In this document: piece by piece, positions 1-9,340 of the stretch
How positions within the stretch are numbered: the first letter of the stretch is position 1
How the letters are laid out: each line of letters begins with the position of its first letter
Program-made: the position numbers and the translations under genes
The notes under the pieces: generated by a model
Seen by the model: only the letters and a program-made list of their open reading frames with translations
Database searches by the model: none
What the model was told of the DNA's origin: nothing
NCBI GenBank assembly: GCA_902581605.1
Contig: CACHPE010000009.1
Location: 1 to 59,828 of the forward strand
Source: an uncultured Pelagibacteraceae bacterium
GTDB taxonomy: Bacteria > Pseudomonadota > Alphaproteobacteria > Pelagibacterales > Pelagibacteraceae
Direction: 5' to 3'
Length of the DNA stretch: 59,828 nucleotides

Positions 1-62
1 AAATAAAAAATAAGAAAAACAGATATTAATAGAAAATAATTTCTTTTTATTAATCGAAGCAT
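1..62 (-). CDS. Start of a septum formation initiator (FtsB-like) protein, cut by window edge
   Basis: Only the first 20 codons are visible. The start codon (ATG on the minus strand, 60-62) overlaps the eno stop codon by one base in a TAATG arrangement. The readable peptide begins MLRLIKRN and continues as a run of Leu, Ile, Val and Phe, that is a short basic N terminus followed by a transmembrane segment. In alphaproteobacteria the gene directly after eno is commonly the small divisome protein FtsB (septum formation initiator family), which has exactly this shape. The assignment rests on position and topology only, because the coiled-coil part lies outside the window. Confidence 0.55.
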   Translation of the reverse strand, partial: MLRLIKRNYFLLISVFLIFY

Positions 63-1318
63 TAATTGATCTTATTCATCCTCGCTTTTTTTCCAAGTTC
101 TTCTTCAATACGGATTAATTGATTATATTTTGCAACTCTTTCAGATCTGGCTAAGGATCCAGTTTTAATTTGATTTGAATTAGTGCCTACTGCTAAATCA
201 GCAATAAACGTATCCTCACTATCACCTGATCGATGAGATATAATTGTTTTATATCCAATGGTTTGAGCAAATTTAATTACATCTAACGTTTCTGAAACAG
301 TGCCAATTTGATTTAGCTTGATTAAGATAGAATTTGAAGAAACATTTAAGAAACCTTTCTTTAATCTTTCAAGATTTGTTACATACAAATCATCTCCAAC
401 GATCTGAACTTTTTTTATTGATTTCATTAATTTATTCCATGCTAACCAATCATTTTCAGCAAATGGATCTTCAATAGACTTAATTTTATATTTTTTTATA
501 ATTTTTTGATATTCTTTAATGGATTTATCTACTGAAATATAACTTTTAGAATGAATAGAGTATTTGTTCTTTTTATATAATTCATTTGCAGCCACATCTA
601 GACAAATAGAAACATCTTTACCATTAACAAATCCCGATTTTTTAATTGCACTCACAATTAAATCTAAAGCTTGATTATTACTACTGATCATAGGTGCAAA
701 CCCACCTTCATCACCTACTGAAGTTGATAAACCTTTGGCTTTAATTAATTTACTTAAGTTTTTAATAACAACGAAACAAATCCGCATCGCCTCTGAAAAA
801 CTTTTTGCTCGATCAGGTCTGATCATAAACTCTTGAATTCTAAGACCATTATTTGCATGCGCTCCACCATTAATAATATTCATTAATGGATAAGGTAATT
901 GAAAGTTATTTTTTTGAGAAAAAGTTTTATACAAAGGTAATTTTTTTGCTTTTGCAGACAATTTTTTTACAGCCATTGAAACAGCCAACATCGCATTAGC
1001 TCCTAAGTTAGTTTTTTGTCTTGTACCATCTAAGTTAATTAACAAAGCATCAATTCTCTCTTGATTATGTATACTTTGTCCTTTTAATTTTTTTGAAATC
1101 TTTGTGTTAACTAAGTTAACTGCATTTAAAACACTTTTTCCTAAGTACCGTTTATTATTTTTATCTCTTTTTTCAAAAGCTTCAAAAGTTCCTGTGGAAG
1201 CACCTGAAGGACAAATAGCGGATGCGCTATTATTTTTAATATAAACCTCTGCCTCTATTGTTGGATTTCCTCTACTGTCAAAAACTTGACGCGCTTTTAC
1301 TTTTAAAATTTTACTCAC
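62..1318 (-). CDS. eno: Enolase
   Basis: Converts 2-phosphoglycerate to phosphoenolpyruvate in cytosolic glycolysis and gluconeogenesis. At 418 residues it is full length. The N-terminal loop SGASTGTFEA lies at 38-47, the catalytic acid Glu204 in VGDEGG, the metal ligands at Asp241, Glu283 and Asp310, and the catalytic Lys334 in LIKLNQIGT. The signature SHRSGDSEDT is at 361-370. The start codon is GTG and overlaps the kdsA stop by one base (TAGTG), so the gene is translationally linked to kdsA. It is the last complete gene of the tpiA-secG-pyrG-kdsA-eno run. Its product PEP is also the substrate of KdsA next door. Confidence 0.98.
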   Translation of the reverse strand: MSKILKVKARQVFDSRGNPTIEAEVYIKNNSASAICPSGASTGTFEAFEKRDKNNKRYLGKSVLNAVNLVNTKISKKLKGQSIHNQERIDALLINLDGTRQKTNLGANAMLAVSMAVKKLSAKAKKLPLYKTFSQKNNFQLPYPLMNIINGGAHANNGLRIQEFMIRPDRAKSFSEAMRICFVVIKNLSKLIKAKGLSTSVGDEGGFAPMISSNNQALDLIVSAIKKSGFVNGKDVSICLDVAANELYKKNKYSIHSKSYISVDKSIKEYQKIIKKYKIKSIEDPFAENDWLAWNKLMKSIKKVQIVGDDLYVTNLERLKKGFLNVSSNSILIKLNQIGTVSETLDVIKFAQTIGYKTIISHRSGDSEDTFIADLAVGTNSNQIKTGSLARSERVAKYNQLIRIEEELGKKARMNKIN

Positions 1319-2142
1319 TATTTTTTTATTAGATTATCTATATCGTGTAATTGTTTTAATAGATTCTCTAATTTATTCAATGGTACCATGTTTGGTCCAT
1401 CTGATGGAGCATTATCAGGATCTTGATGTGTTTCAATAAATACACCTGCAACTCCAACTGCAACTGCAGCTCTTGCTAAATATTCAACAAATTCTCTTTG
1501 ACCACCAGAGGATTCTCCTTGGCCACCTGGTTGTTGAACAGAATGAGTGGCATCGAAAATTACTGGATAACCATTCTTTGCCATTATAGGTAATGATCTC
1601 ATGTCAGAGACTAAAGTGTTGTATCCAAAGCTTGCACCTCTTTCTGTGACTAGGATTTTTTTATTTCCTGAGTCTGAAATTTTTTTTGTTACACTCACCA
1701 TATCCCAAGGTGCTAGGAACTGACCTTTTTTTACATTAATAATTTTATTTGTTTTAGCCGCAGCAATTAACAAATCGGTTTGCCTACATAGGAAAGCTGG
1801 GATTTGTAAAACATCAACATGTTTTGAAACAATTTCACATTGTTCAGCATTGTGTATGTCTGTTAAAATAGGAACATTCAGCTCCTTTTTAATTTTATCA
1901 AATACAGGAAGTGATGCATCTAACCCTGCACCCCTTTTACCTTTTAAACTAGTTCTGTTCGCTTTATCAAATGAAGTTTTATAAATAAATCCAAGGCCAA
2001 ATTTCGAGGTAATTTCCTTAATTTTTCCCGCCATATCGAGCGCATGTTGCTCTGTCTCTAACTGACAAGGACCTGCGATAATACAAATCTTATTATTATT
2101 TGAAATTTCTATATTTTCACAATTTACTTTAATCGCACTCAT
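1318..2142 (-). CDS. kdsA: 3-deoxy-8-phosphooctulonate synthase (KDO-8-P synthase)
   Basis: Condenses phosphoenolpyruvate with arabinose 5-phosphate to give KDO 8-phosphate, the precursor of the inner-core sugar of lipopolysaccharide. The 274-residue protein is full length, with the N-terminal GPCQLET motif, the [11 protein letters not shown] substrate loop, and the C-terminal [11 protein letters not shown] and [16 protein letters not shown] motifs typical of KdsA rather than of AroG-type DAHP synthases. The start ATG overlaps the pyrG stop by four bases and the stop overlaps the eno start by one. Together with the lpx genes further along it shows that this cell makes KDO-containing lipid A. 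Confidence 0.97.
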   Translation of the reverse strand: MSAIKVNCENIEISNNNKICIIAGPCQLETEQHALDMAGKIKEITSKFGLGFIYKTSFDKANRTSLKGKRGAGLDASLPVFDKIKKELNVPILTDIHNAEQCEIVSKHVDVLQIPAFLCRQTDLLIAAAKTNKIINVKKGQFLAPWDMVSVTKKISDSGNKKILVTERGASFGYNTLVSDMRSLPIMAKNGYPVIFDATHSVQQPGGQGESSGGQREFVEYLARAAVAVGVAGVFIETHQDPDNAPSDGPNMVPLNKLENLLKQLHDIDNLIKK

Positions 2143-3755
2143 CTATGATTTTTTGCTGCTTTGATAAAAGAAGAGAATAAAGGATGTGGGTTCAAAGGTC
2201 TAGATTTAAATTCAGGATGAAACTGAACTCCTATAAACCAAGGATGGTTCTTAAGTTCAATTATCTCTGGAAGCTTATGATCTGGGGATAAACCCGAAAA
2301 TATTAATCCTTTCTTCTCAAATTTTTCTTTATATGAAATATCCACTTCATATCTATGTCTATGTCTCTCTTTTATTAATCTAGATTTATAAATATCTCTA
2401 ATTTTAGATTTATCTTTTAAGATAGCATCATAAGAACCAAGTCTCATGGTACCTCCTAAGTCTTTATCTGTTCCTTTAACTTTTCTGCCACTTTTCTCCC
2501 ATTCATGCATCAAGCCAATAATATGAACACCACCTTTATCAAATTCAGAAGAGGTTGCTTTTTTTATTTTTAATTGATTTCTAGCAAATTCAATTATTGC
2601 CATTTGCATACCATAACAAATTCCAAGAAATGGAATATTATTTGTTCTTGCATATCTTATCGCTTCAATTTTACCTTCGGTTCCTCTTTTACCAAATCCA
2701 CCTGGAATTAAAATTCCTGAAACATTTTTAAGTTTATTTTTTATTTCTGAAACCTTTAATTTTTCAGAGTCTATTCTAATCAAATTTACTTTAAGATTAT
2801 TGGATATTCCTCCATGAGTAAGTGCTTCATCTAAAGATTTATAAGCATCCTTTAATTCAACGTATTTGCCAATAATTGCAATGTTAACATGTCTTTTAGT
2901 ATTAAGAGTAATTTTAGTTATTTTTTTCCAAGGTGTTAAATTATTTGATTTTTTAGATTTTATTTTAAAATAATTTAAAACTTGAACATCTAATTTTTCT
3001 TTAGCAAAACTAATCGGTGCCTCGTAAATAGTTTTAACATCAACAGTTTCAATTACATTTTTAATATCAACATTACAAAACAAGGATATTTTTTTTCTAT
3101 GCTCTAAAGGTATAGGTCTTTCTGATCTACAAATTATAATATCAGGTTGAATACCAATGCTTCTTAACTCTTTAACTGAGTGTTGAGTTGGTTTGGTTTT
3201 TATTTCATCCGATGCCTTTAAATAAGGAACTAAAGTTAGATGGATAAATAATGCATTTTTTTTACCAATATCATTTGAAAATTGTCTTATCGCCTCTACA
3301 AATGGTAAACTTTCTATATCACCTACTATTCCACCTATTTCACAGATGACAAAATCTTCTTTAGATGTATCGTGTTTTATAAATTCTTTAATTCTATCGG
3401 TAATATGTGGAATAACTTGAACAGTTTTACCTAAATACTGACCTTTTCTTTCTTTTCTAAGAACATCGCTATAAATTTTTCCAGTTGTTATGTTGTCGGT
3501 ATTCTTTGCAGTCACGCCTGAAAATCTTTCATAGTGACCTAAATCTAAATCTGTTTCAGCACCATCATCGGTTACAAAAACTTCTCCATGTTGAAACGGA
3601 CTCATTGTTCCTGGATCAACATTAAGATAAGGATCTAATTTTCTTAATCTAACCTTATAACCTCTTGATTGTAATAAATAAGCAAGGGATGCCGAAGAAA
3701 GACCTTTACCAAGGGAAGAAACCACGCCGCCAGTGACAAATATATATCGCGCCAT
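2139..3755 (-). CDS. pyrG: CTP synthase (glutamine hydrolysing)
   Basis: Aminates UTP to CTP using ATP and glutamine. The protein has 538 residues in two domains. The N-terminal synthetase domain opens with [15 protein letters not shown] and has the acidic GGIVGDIES motif near 141-149. The C-terminal class I glutamine amidotransferase domain has an oxyanion loop PGGFGKRG near 351-358, nucleophile Cys380 in GICYGMQ and the His-Glu pair in GVQFHPEF near the C terminus. It follows secG after 44 bases and overlaps kdsA by four, so it probably shares one transcript with both. CTP also feeds CMP-KDO and CDP-diacylglycerol synthesis, both represented in this window. Confidence 0.98.
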   Translation of the reverse strand: MARYIFVTGGVVSSLGKGLSSASLAYLLQSRGYKVRLRKLDPYLNVDPGTMSPFQHGEVFVTDDGAETDLDLGHYERFSGVTAKNTDNITTGKIYSDVLRKERKGQYLGKTVQVIPHITDRIKEFIKHDTSKEDFVICEIGGIVGDIESLPFVEAIRQFSNDIGKKNALFIHLTLVPYLKASDEIKTKPTQHSVKELRSIGIQPDIIICRSERPIPLEHRKKISLFCNVDIKNVIETVDVKTIYEAPISFAKEKLDVQVLNYFKIKSKKSNNLTPWKKITKITLNTKRHVNIAIIGKYVELKDAYKSLDEALTHGGISNNLKVNLIRIDSEKLKVSEIKNKLKNVSGILIPGGFGKRGTEGKIEAIRYARTNNIPFLGICYGMQMAIIEFARNQLKIKKATSSEFDKGGVHIIGLMHEWEKSGRKVKGTDKDLGGTMRLGSYDAILKDKSKIRDIYKSRLIKERHRHRYEVDISYKEKFEKKGLIFSGLSPDHKLPEIIELKNHPWFIGVQFHPEFKSRPLNPHPLFSSFIKAAKNHR

Positions 3756-3799
3756 GGAAGTATCTTATAGCGAATAAAAAATGAATTGAAAAGGATTAA

Positions 3800-4099
3800 T
3801 TAATTATTTTCTGGAATTGATGGCGTGTCCTCAGTTTTTTCCTCAACAGTATCTAATACTGAGCCTGTAGGGGTAAGTTCTGCTCTAGAAATTATTGTTA
3901 GAGCTAAACTACAGATAATAAAAAGTGTTGCTACGATTGCAGTGGCTTTTGTCATAAAGCTACCTGCTGATCTAGAGAGCATAAAATTTTCTTGGGAAAC
4001 TCCAATACCAAGAGCACCTCCTTCTGATTTTTGCAATAAAACCAAAAGAACTAAAATAACTGCAAGTATGATGTTGATTACTAATAATAAAGTTTCCAT
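3800..4099 (-). CDS. secG: Preprotein translocase subunit SecG
   Basis: Small auxiliary subunit of the SecYEG inner-membrane protein channel. In 99 residues it has two transmembrane segments (about 3-22 and 51-70) joined by the family's loop, which includes LLQKSEGGALGIG. The C-terminal tail is acidic and low in complexity, as usual for the family. It lies between tpiA and pyrG; the tpiA-secG pairing is common in bacteria and supports the call. It begins six bases after the inferred true tpiA stop at 4106-4108. An open frame on the opposite strand (3825-4109) is only its mirror image. Confidence 0.95.
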   Translation of the reverse strand: METLLLVINIILAVILVLLVLLQKSEGGALGIGVSQENFMLSRSAGSFMTKATAIVATLFIICSLALTIISRAELTPTGSVLDTVEEKTEDTPSIPENN

Positions 4100-4105
4100 G
4101 GGGGT

Positions 4106-4845
4106 CTAATTAATGGTTTTTTTGATTATATCAATAAATTTTTTTGGGTTTTGCGATGCACCTCCTATCAAAAACCCGTCAATGCTAGGAATTTTTTTAA
4201 TTTATCTGCGTTATTAGTATTTACAGATCCACCATATAGAATTTTAGGATATTTTTTTACAAATTTACTTTTAATAAATGAAATAGTTTCATTTAACACT
4301 GCTTCTTTTGGAATTATACCAGTACCAATAGACCATACCGGCTCATAGGCTATAATGATTTTAGATTTATTCGTTATCGATTTTAATCCTTTTTCAATTT
4401 GTCTTTTTAAAATTTGATTAGTTTTTTTTTGTCTTCTTTCTTTCAAGGTTTCGCCAATACAAAATATAATTTTGAGACCTGATTTAATTGCACTTTTTAT
4501 TTTTAAATTAATTAAATTGTCTGTCTCACCTAGCTGTCTATTTTCTGAGTGTCCCAAAATAACATACTTTGCTCCAACGTTCTTAAGCATAGTTGAGTTT
4601 ACTTGACCTGTATACGCACCGTAGTCATAGCTGTGATGACAGTTTTGGGCACCAACCTCTATTTTTGTTTTTTTAAGTCTTCTCGACAATGGACGAATTA
4701 ATGTATTTGGTGGGCAATAAACTATTTTTAACTTATTTTTTTTATTATTTTTTGAAAACTTTATTACTTTATCAAGTGAATTTAGAGTTCTTAAATCACC
4801 AAACATTTTCCAATTAGCTACAAAATACATATATTTATTTGTCAT
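4106..4845 (-). CDS. tpiA: Triosephosphate isomerase, with an apparent one-base frameshift near the 3' end
   Basis: Interconverts dihydroxyacetone phosphate and glyceraldehyde 3-phosphate. Catalytic residues are present: Asn11, Lys13 (NWKMF), His99 (LGHSENR) and Glu168 (AYEPVWSIGTG). As written, the frame ends at 4168 after residue 225, with a non-family tail LALTGF. Reading one base back at the A7 run (T7 on the plus strand, 4192-4198) restores a family-like C terminus: IPSIDGFLIGGASQNPKKF, stop at 4106-4108, about 246 residues. The restored part contains the phosphate-binding GG motif, without which the enzyme should be inactive. A sequencing or assembly indel is the simplest explanation. 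The gene is divergent from the chaperone gene at 4902. Confidence 0.93.
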
Positions 4846-4901
4846 AATTGACTTTTTAATCTATAGATTTGTTTTTTACAGATCAATAAATTTATAACGC
4901 T
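4846..4901. promoter_or_regulatory. Divergent promoter region between tpiA and the SurA/PpiD-like gene
   Basis: These 56 bases separate two outward-facing genes and must serve both. On the minus strand a TTGATC-N17-TAGATT arrangement could drive the tpiA-secG-pyrG operon. On the plus strand a TTGTTT-N18-TATAAC arrangement could drive the chaperone-trp operon. Both are weak matches in an AT-rich spacer, so the region is more certain than the boxes. Confidence 0.4.
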
Positions 4902-6320
4902 ATGATTGAAAAATTAAAAAACTTAGGCTGGAAACAATTTGGTGGATTGTTGTTAATTGTTATAATTATCATCGCTTTTGGCTTTGGTGGTTTTGGCGGA
5001 GGGTTTAGTACAAATAATCAAAACAATATTGCAAAAATAAATAAAACAAATGTAACAACTCAAGATTTTATTGACTATGTGAACCAAAGTGGAATTTCAC
5101 AAGAAGCTATTCGAGATAATTTAGACAACAATATTATTGAAGAATTATTATCAGGATTAATTTCAACTACATTGATTGATTTAGAAATTAAAGACTTTGA
5201 TCTTTCAATTAACGAAAGAACCATACTTAAAAACATTAAAGAAAATAAAAATTTCCAAGATGAAAATGGTACTTTTCAAAGAATTAAATATGAAAAATTT
5301 TTACTCTCCAACAACTTGTCAGCTCCAATGTTTGAATTGCAATTAAAAAATAGAGAATTACAGAAACACTTATTTGATTTTATTGGTGCTGGAACAATAA
5401 CACCAAATTTTTTGATAGAAAAAAAGTTTGAAGAAAATAATAAATCCTTAGACATCGAGTATTTTGATATGGAAAATCTATATAAAACAAAAGATGATTA
5501 CACAGCAAATGAAATTGAAGTATTTATTGATGAAAACAAAGATCAATTAACAAGAGAATATATAGATTTTAAGTATGTGATTTTAAATCCAAAAAATCTA
5601 ATTGGTATAGAAGAATTTAATCAAGAGTTTTTTGATGAAATAGATTCAATTGAAAACAAAATTTCTCAAGGAAATACATTTGACACTATATTAGAAGATA
5701 TAAATGTTGACATTATTGAAGTAAATGAGTTTGCACCTAGCTCTAATAAACAGATTAATGAAGATCTAATTTATTCTAAGAAAGCATCTAAAATAGACTT
5801 GATAGAAAGTGGTGATAACTTTTTACTTTACAATATTGATAATCAGTATGATCGAGCTCCAGATTTAAATGATGAAATCATTAAAGGAGAAATAATTGAG
5901 TTAATATATCAAAAAGGTAAATTTGATTACAATAGAGAAATTATAGAAGAAATTCAAAAAAAGAAATTTGATAATTCAAAATTTGAAGAACTGGCAGGAT
6001 CAAATAAGGAATATTCTTCTATTAATTCTATAGAAGATGACAAACTCATTGATATTAATTCAGTAAAAATGCTTTATTCATTACCTGTAAACTCTTTTGC
6101 TCTAGTAAATAAAGAAGATAAAATTTATTTAGTAAAAATTAATGGAGTAAATAAAAATTCATTTAACAAAACTGATGAAAAATATCTTAAATTTGTAAAT
6201 AGCCAAAATACAAATAATAGAAAAAGCATCTTACAATCGTATGATCAATTAATTAATGATAAATATCAAGTTCAATTAAATCAAAAAACTATTGATAGAG
6301 TTAAAAATTATTTCAAATGA
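4902..6320 (+). CDS. SurA/PpiD-like membrane-anchored periplasmic chaperone
   Basis: Predicted inner-membrane protein with a large periplasmic domain that helps newly exported proteins fold. Of 472 residues, the first dozen are cytosolic, about 13-30 form one hydrophobic anchor (QFGGLLLIVIIII), and a glycine-rich FGFGGFGGGF hinge follows. After that comes a SurA-N/PpiD-like helical region, including DFIDYVNQSG and NIIEELLSGLISTTLID. The rest is rich in Asn, Lys, Asp and Glu. I could not identify a clear parvulin peptidyl-prolyl isomerase core, so catalysis is unproven. Its stop overlaps the trpE start by four bases, making it first gene of the trp operon. The family call is moderately secure; a precise symbol such as ppiD is not justified. 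Confidence 0.75.
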   Translation: MIEKLKNLGWKQFGGLLLIVIIIIAFGFGGFGGGFSTNNQNNIAKINKTNVTTQDFIDYVNQSGISQEAIRDNLDNNIIEELLSGLISTTLIDLEIKDFDLSINERTILKNIKENKNFQDENGTFQRIKYEKFLLSNNLSAPMFELQLKNRELQKHLFDFIGAGTITPNFLIEKKFEENNKSLDIEYFDMENLYKTKDDYTANEIEVFIDENKDQLTREYIDFKYVILNPKNLIGIEEFNQEFFDEIDSIENKISQGNTFDTILEDINVDIIEVNEFAPSSNKQINEDLIYSKKASKIDLIESGDNFLLYNIDNQYDRAPDLNDEIIKGEIIELIYQKGKFDYNREIIEEIQKKKFDNSKFEELAGSNKEYSSINSIEDDKLIDINSVKMLYSLPVNSFALVNKEDKIYLVKINGVNKNSFNKTDEKYLKFVNSQNTNNRKSILQSYDQLINDKYQVQLNQKTIDRVKNYFK

Positions 6321-7777
6321 TTATTAATCGAAGCTTCAAAGATTTTAAGTTTCGACACAGAAGCAAAAAAAATCAAATCATCTTTACTAAAAAGAAAGTA
6401 AAAAATGATGAGGAAGTATTAAATTTAATTGATAATTTTCTAGAGGAAAAAAATAGTTTTATATTTGAGTCTGTAGAAAAAGGTAAAATCAAAGGTAGAT
6501 ATACAATATTTGGTAAAAATCCTGATAAGATTTGGGAATTTAATAATAATTATTCTTATCTAATTCAAAGAAATAAAAAAAGAAAATTAAATGATAAACC
6601 AGATAAATTAATTGAAAAAATAATTGAAGATTTCAAGTTTGAAACTCCCAAAAATTTACCCAACATTTGCTCATTAATCTCTGGATATTTTTCTTATGAT
6701 TCAATCAGATACATAGAAAAGATTCCGAATAATTGTAAAAATGATCTGAATTTACCAGATGTGAGACTTCTTCGTCCAAGAACTTTAGTTATTCATGACA
6801 ATTTAAAAAAAGAAATATTTTACATATCTAACATTTTTAAAGATGAAAAAATTAAAAACTATAAAAATAAATATGAAGAAATTAAATCTAATTTGTTTAA
6901 ATTAGCGATTCAGTCATCAATTAAAAATATTGATAAAAAAATAATTCAAAAATCAAAAAATATAAAATTGAAATCTAACACTTCAAAAAATAAATTTTTA
7001 TCAATGGTTAATAAGGCAAAAAAATATATTAAATTAGGAGATATTTTTCAGGTTGTTTTAAGCCAAAGATTTGAGGCAAAATTAACAAAGAAACCATTAG
7101 ATATTTATAAAAAACTAAGAGTAACAAACCCTTCTCCTTTTATGTTTTTTTTTAATTTTGAGGATTTTCAAATAATTGGTGCAAGTCCTGAAATACTTGT
7201 GAGACTTAGAGATAATAAAATTACTGTAAGACCAATCGCAGGAACTAGACCAAGGGGTAAAACTAAAAAAGAAGATCTATTTTATGAAAGAGACCTACTT
7301 AAAGATAAAAAAGAACTTTCAGAGCATTTGATGTTGCTTGATTTAGGTAGAAATGATGCTGGTAAAGTCTCAAAAATAAATTCGGTAAAAGTCACAGAAA
7401 GCTTTATTATTGAAAGATATTCTCATGTTATGCATATAGTTTCAAATGTAGTTGGGGAATATAATAAAAAATTTTCTAAATTTAAATCGCTCTTAGCTGG
7501 TTTTCCAGCAGGTACTGTTTCTGGAGCTCCAAAAATTAGAGCTATGGAAATTATAGATGAATTAGAAACAACAAAAAGAAAAGTTTATGCAGGTGGAATT
7601 GGATATTTTTCTGCAAATGGGGAATTTGATACATGCATAGCCTTAAGAACTGCAGTTGCTAAAAATAAAAAATTTTATGTTCAAGCAGGTGCAGGTATAG
7701 TTGCAGATAGTAAACCTAAAAATGAATATGAGGAAACAGTTAATAAAGCGAAAGCTTTAATTAATGCTTTAAGATAA
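6317..7777 (+). CDS. trpE: Anthranilate synthase component I
   Basis: Catalyses chorismate to anthranilate with ammonia supplied by TrpG, the first committed step of tryptophan synthesis. The 486 residues show an N-terminal domain with a FIFESVEKGKIKGRYTIFG segment. This corresponds to the LLES-type tryptophan feedback site of the family. The C-terminal chorismate-binding domain has SPEILVRL, RPIAGTRPRG, LLDLGRNDAGKVS, FPAGTVSGAPK and AGAGIVADS motifs. Start overlaps the preceding gene (ATGA) and the stop overlaps trpG (TAATG), so translation is probably coupled through the pathway genes. No leader peptide or attenuator was recognised upstream, which fits its second position behind a chaperone gene. 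Confidence 0.97.
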   Translation: MIINRSFKDFKFRHRSKKNQIIFTKKKVKNDEEVLNLIDNFLEEKNSFIFESVEKGKIKGRYTIFGKNPDKIWEFNNNYSYLIQRNKKRKLNDKPDKLIEKIIEDFKFETPKNLPNICSLISGYFSYDSIRYIEKIPNNCKNDLNLPDVRLLRPRTLVIHDNLKKEIFYISNIFKDEKIKNYKNKYEEIKSNLFKLAIQSSIKNIDKKIIQKSKNIKLKSNTSKNKFLSMVNKAKKYIKLGDIFQVVLSQRFEAKLTKKPLDIYKKLRVTNPSPFMFFFNFEDFQIIGASPEILVRLRDNKITVRPIAGTRPRGKTKKEDLFYERDLLKDKKELSEHLMLLDLGRNDAGKVSKINSVKVTESFIIERYSHVMHIVSNVVGEYNKKFSKFKSLLAGFPAGTVSGAPKIRAMEIIDELETTKRKVYAGGIGYFSANGEFDTCIALRTAVAKNKKFYVQAGAGIVADSKPKNEYEETVNKAKALINALR

Positions 7778-8343
7778 TGAAAGTATTGTTAATAGATAAT
7801 TACGATAGTTTTACTTTTAATTTGTATCACTATATCTCCTCATTAAATGTTAAAGTTGATGTAGTTAGAAATGATAAAATCAATTCTAAAGAAATCATTA
7901 AAAAGAAATATGATAAAATTGTTATTTCACCAGGACCAGGCAACCCAAATCAATCAGGCAATTGTATTAAAATATTAAAATCATTATACAAAGAATTACC
8001 TTTTTTAGGAGTATGTTTAGGTCATCAGATAATTGGACAAGTTTTTGGATCAAAAATTGTTCAAGCAAGAAAGTTAATGCACGGCAAAACAAGTAAAATC
8101 AAATCTAAACAAATTGGAATTTTAAAAAACCTCCCAAATACATTTGAAGCTACCAGATACCATAGTTTGGTAATTGACAAAAAAACCTTATCAAAAGAGC
8201 TAGAAATTACAGCAGAGACAGAAGATGGGATTATAATGGGTGTTCAACATAACAAATTTAATATTCATGGTGTACAATTCCATCCTGAAAGTATTAAAAC
8301 TAAGTTTGGAATGAAAATTCTTAAAAACTTTATTAACAATTAA
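7777..8343 (+). CDS. trpG: Anthranilate synthase component II (glutamine amidotransferase)
   Basis: Releases ammonia from glutamine for TrpE. It is a 188-residue stand-alone class I amidotransferase with LLIDNYDSFTFNL at the N terminus, oxyanion loop SPGPGNP at 51-57, nucleophile Cys80 in LGVCLGHQ, and His169/Glu171 in VQFHPES. The start overlaps the trpE stop by one base. The same protein type can serve aminodeoxychorismate synthase (PabA) as well; context between trpE and trpD favours TrpG, and a dual role is possible in a reduced genome. Confidence 0.95.
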   Translation: MKVLLIDNYDSFTFNLYHYISSLNVKVDVVRNDKINSKEIIKKKYDKIVISPGPGNPNQSGNCIKILKSLYKELPFLGVCLGHQIIGQVFGSKIVQARKLMHGKTSKIKSKQIGILKNLPNTFEATRYHSLVIDKKTLSKELEITAETEDGIIMGVQHNKFNIHGVQFHPESIKTKFGMKILKNFINN

Positions 8344-8347
8344 ATTT

Positions 8348-9340
8348 ATGGATCAGATTTTAGAAAAACTTAAAAATAAACAAGATTTAACTTTTGAAGA
8401 AAGTAAAACTGCTTTTGAAATATTAATGACTGGAAAAGCTAATGAAGATGAAATTTTTAGTTTTTTAACCTTATTATCCGAAAAGGGAGAAGTTTCAGAT
8501 GAAATAGCAGGTGGAGTTTTTGTTCTTAGAGAAAAATCAAAAAGAGTAAATGTAAGTGATTGTATTGATACTTGTGGTACTGGTGGTGATGGTATGAATA
8601 CTCTTAATATTTCGACCGCCTCTGCCCTACTTTTAGCCAGCATGGGTACAAAAGTTGCTAAACATGGCAATAAAGCTGTTTCCTCGAAATGTGGGTCCGG
8701 TGATGTTTTAGAAGCTCTTAAAATTAAAATTGATTTAGAACCTGAGGATATAGAAAAAGAAATTAATACCAACAATTTTGGTTTTATGTTTGCACCAAAT
8801 TATCATAGTGCAATGAGATTCGTAGGACCTGTAAGAAAGAAAATTGGAAAAAGAACTATTTTTAATATGATTGGTCCATTAAGTAATCCAGCTCTTGTAG
8901 AGAGACAAGTTGTAGGTGTTTTTGATAAAAAATTATTAAAAATTTTTGCAGAAGGACTTAAAAATTTAAATTTAAAATTTGCTTGGATAGTGAATAGTGA
9001 GGATGGATTAGATGAAATATCTCCATATGCAATCACTAATGTTATTCAATTAAAAGATGGTCAAATATCTGAAATAAAAATAGACCCAAACGCTTTAGGA
9101 GTTAATGCAGATAATTTTAAAAATTTAGTAGGTGATGATGCAAAATACAATGCTGATAAGATGATTAAAATATTTAAAGGTGAAGATAACGATTTTTCAA
9201 AAGCAGTTTGTTTAAATGCTGCAGCGGGTTTAATTGTTGGAGAAAAATTTTCTGACTTTTCTGAAGCATTTAATTACACAAGAGAATTTATACTTTCTGG
9301 AAAAACCTTTTTACATCTAGAAAAAATTCAAAATGTCTGA
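8348..9340 (+). CDS. trpD: Anthranilate phosphoribosyltransferase
   Basis: Transfers phosphoribose from PRPP to anthranilate, second step of the tryptophan pathway. Length is 330 residues. The PRPP-binding glycine loop DTCGTGGDG falls at 74-82, followed by the family's NISTAS and KHGNKAVSSKCGSGDVLEAL motifs and a NMIGPLSNPA segment. It starts four bases after trpG and its last eight bases overlap the start of trpC. Opposite-strand frames at 8353-8775 and 8803-9036 are its shadows. Confidence 0.97.
   Translation: MDQILEKLKNKQDLTFEESKTAFEILMTGKANEDEIFSFLTLLSEKGEVSDEIAGGVFVLREKSKRVNVSDCIDTCGTGGDGMNTLNISTASALLLASMGTKVAKHGNKAVSSKCGSGDVLEALKIKIDLEPEDIEKEINTNNFGFMFAPNYHSAMRFVGPVRKKIGKRTIFNMIGPLSNPALVERQVVGVFDKKLLKIFAEGLKNLNLKFAWIVNSEDGLDEISPYAITNVIQLKDGQISEIKIDPNALGVNADNFKNLVGDDAKYNADKMIKIFKGEDNDFSKAVCLNAAAGLIVGEKFSDFSEAFNYTREFILSGKTFLHLEKIQNV

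Noticed and set aside
3825..4109. Open plus-strand frame of 94 codons
   Set aside because: It lies opposite secG and its composition mirrors that gene; no independent start signal or family resemblance.
4168..4200. Programmed frameshifting as the main explanation for tpiA
   Set aside because: A perfect slippery heptamer is present, but only a weak CCTA/TAGG pairing follows and a homopolymer indel is far more common; kept as an alternative in the findings, not as the call.
8353..8775. Open minus-strand frame of 140 codons inside trpD
   Set aside because: Antisense shadow of trpD, which has all its family motifs on the plus strand.
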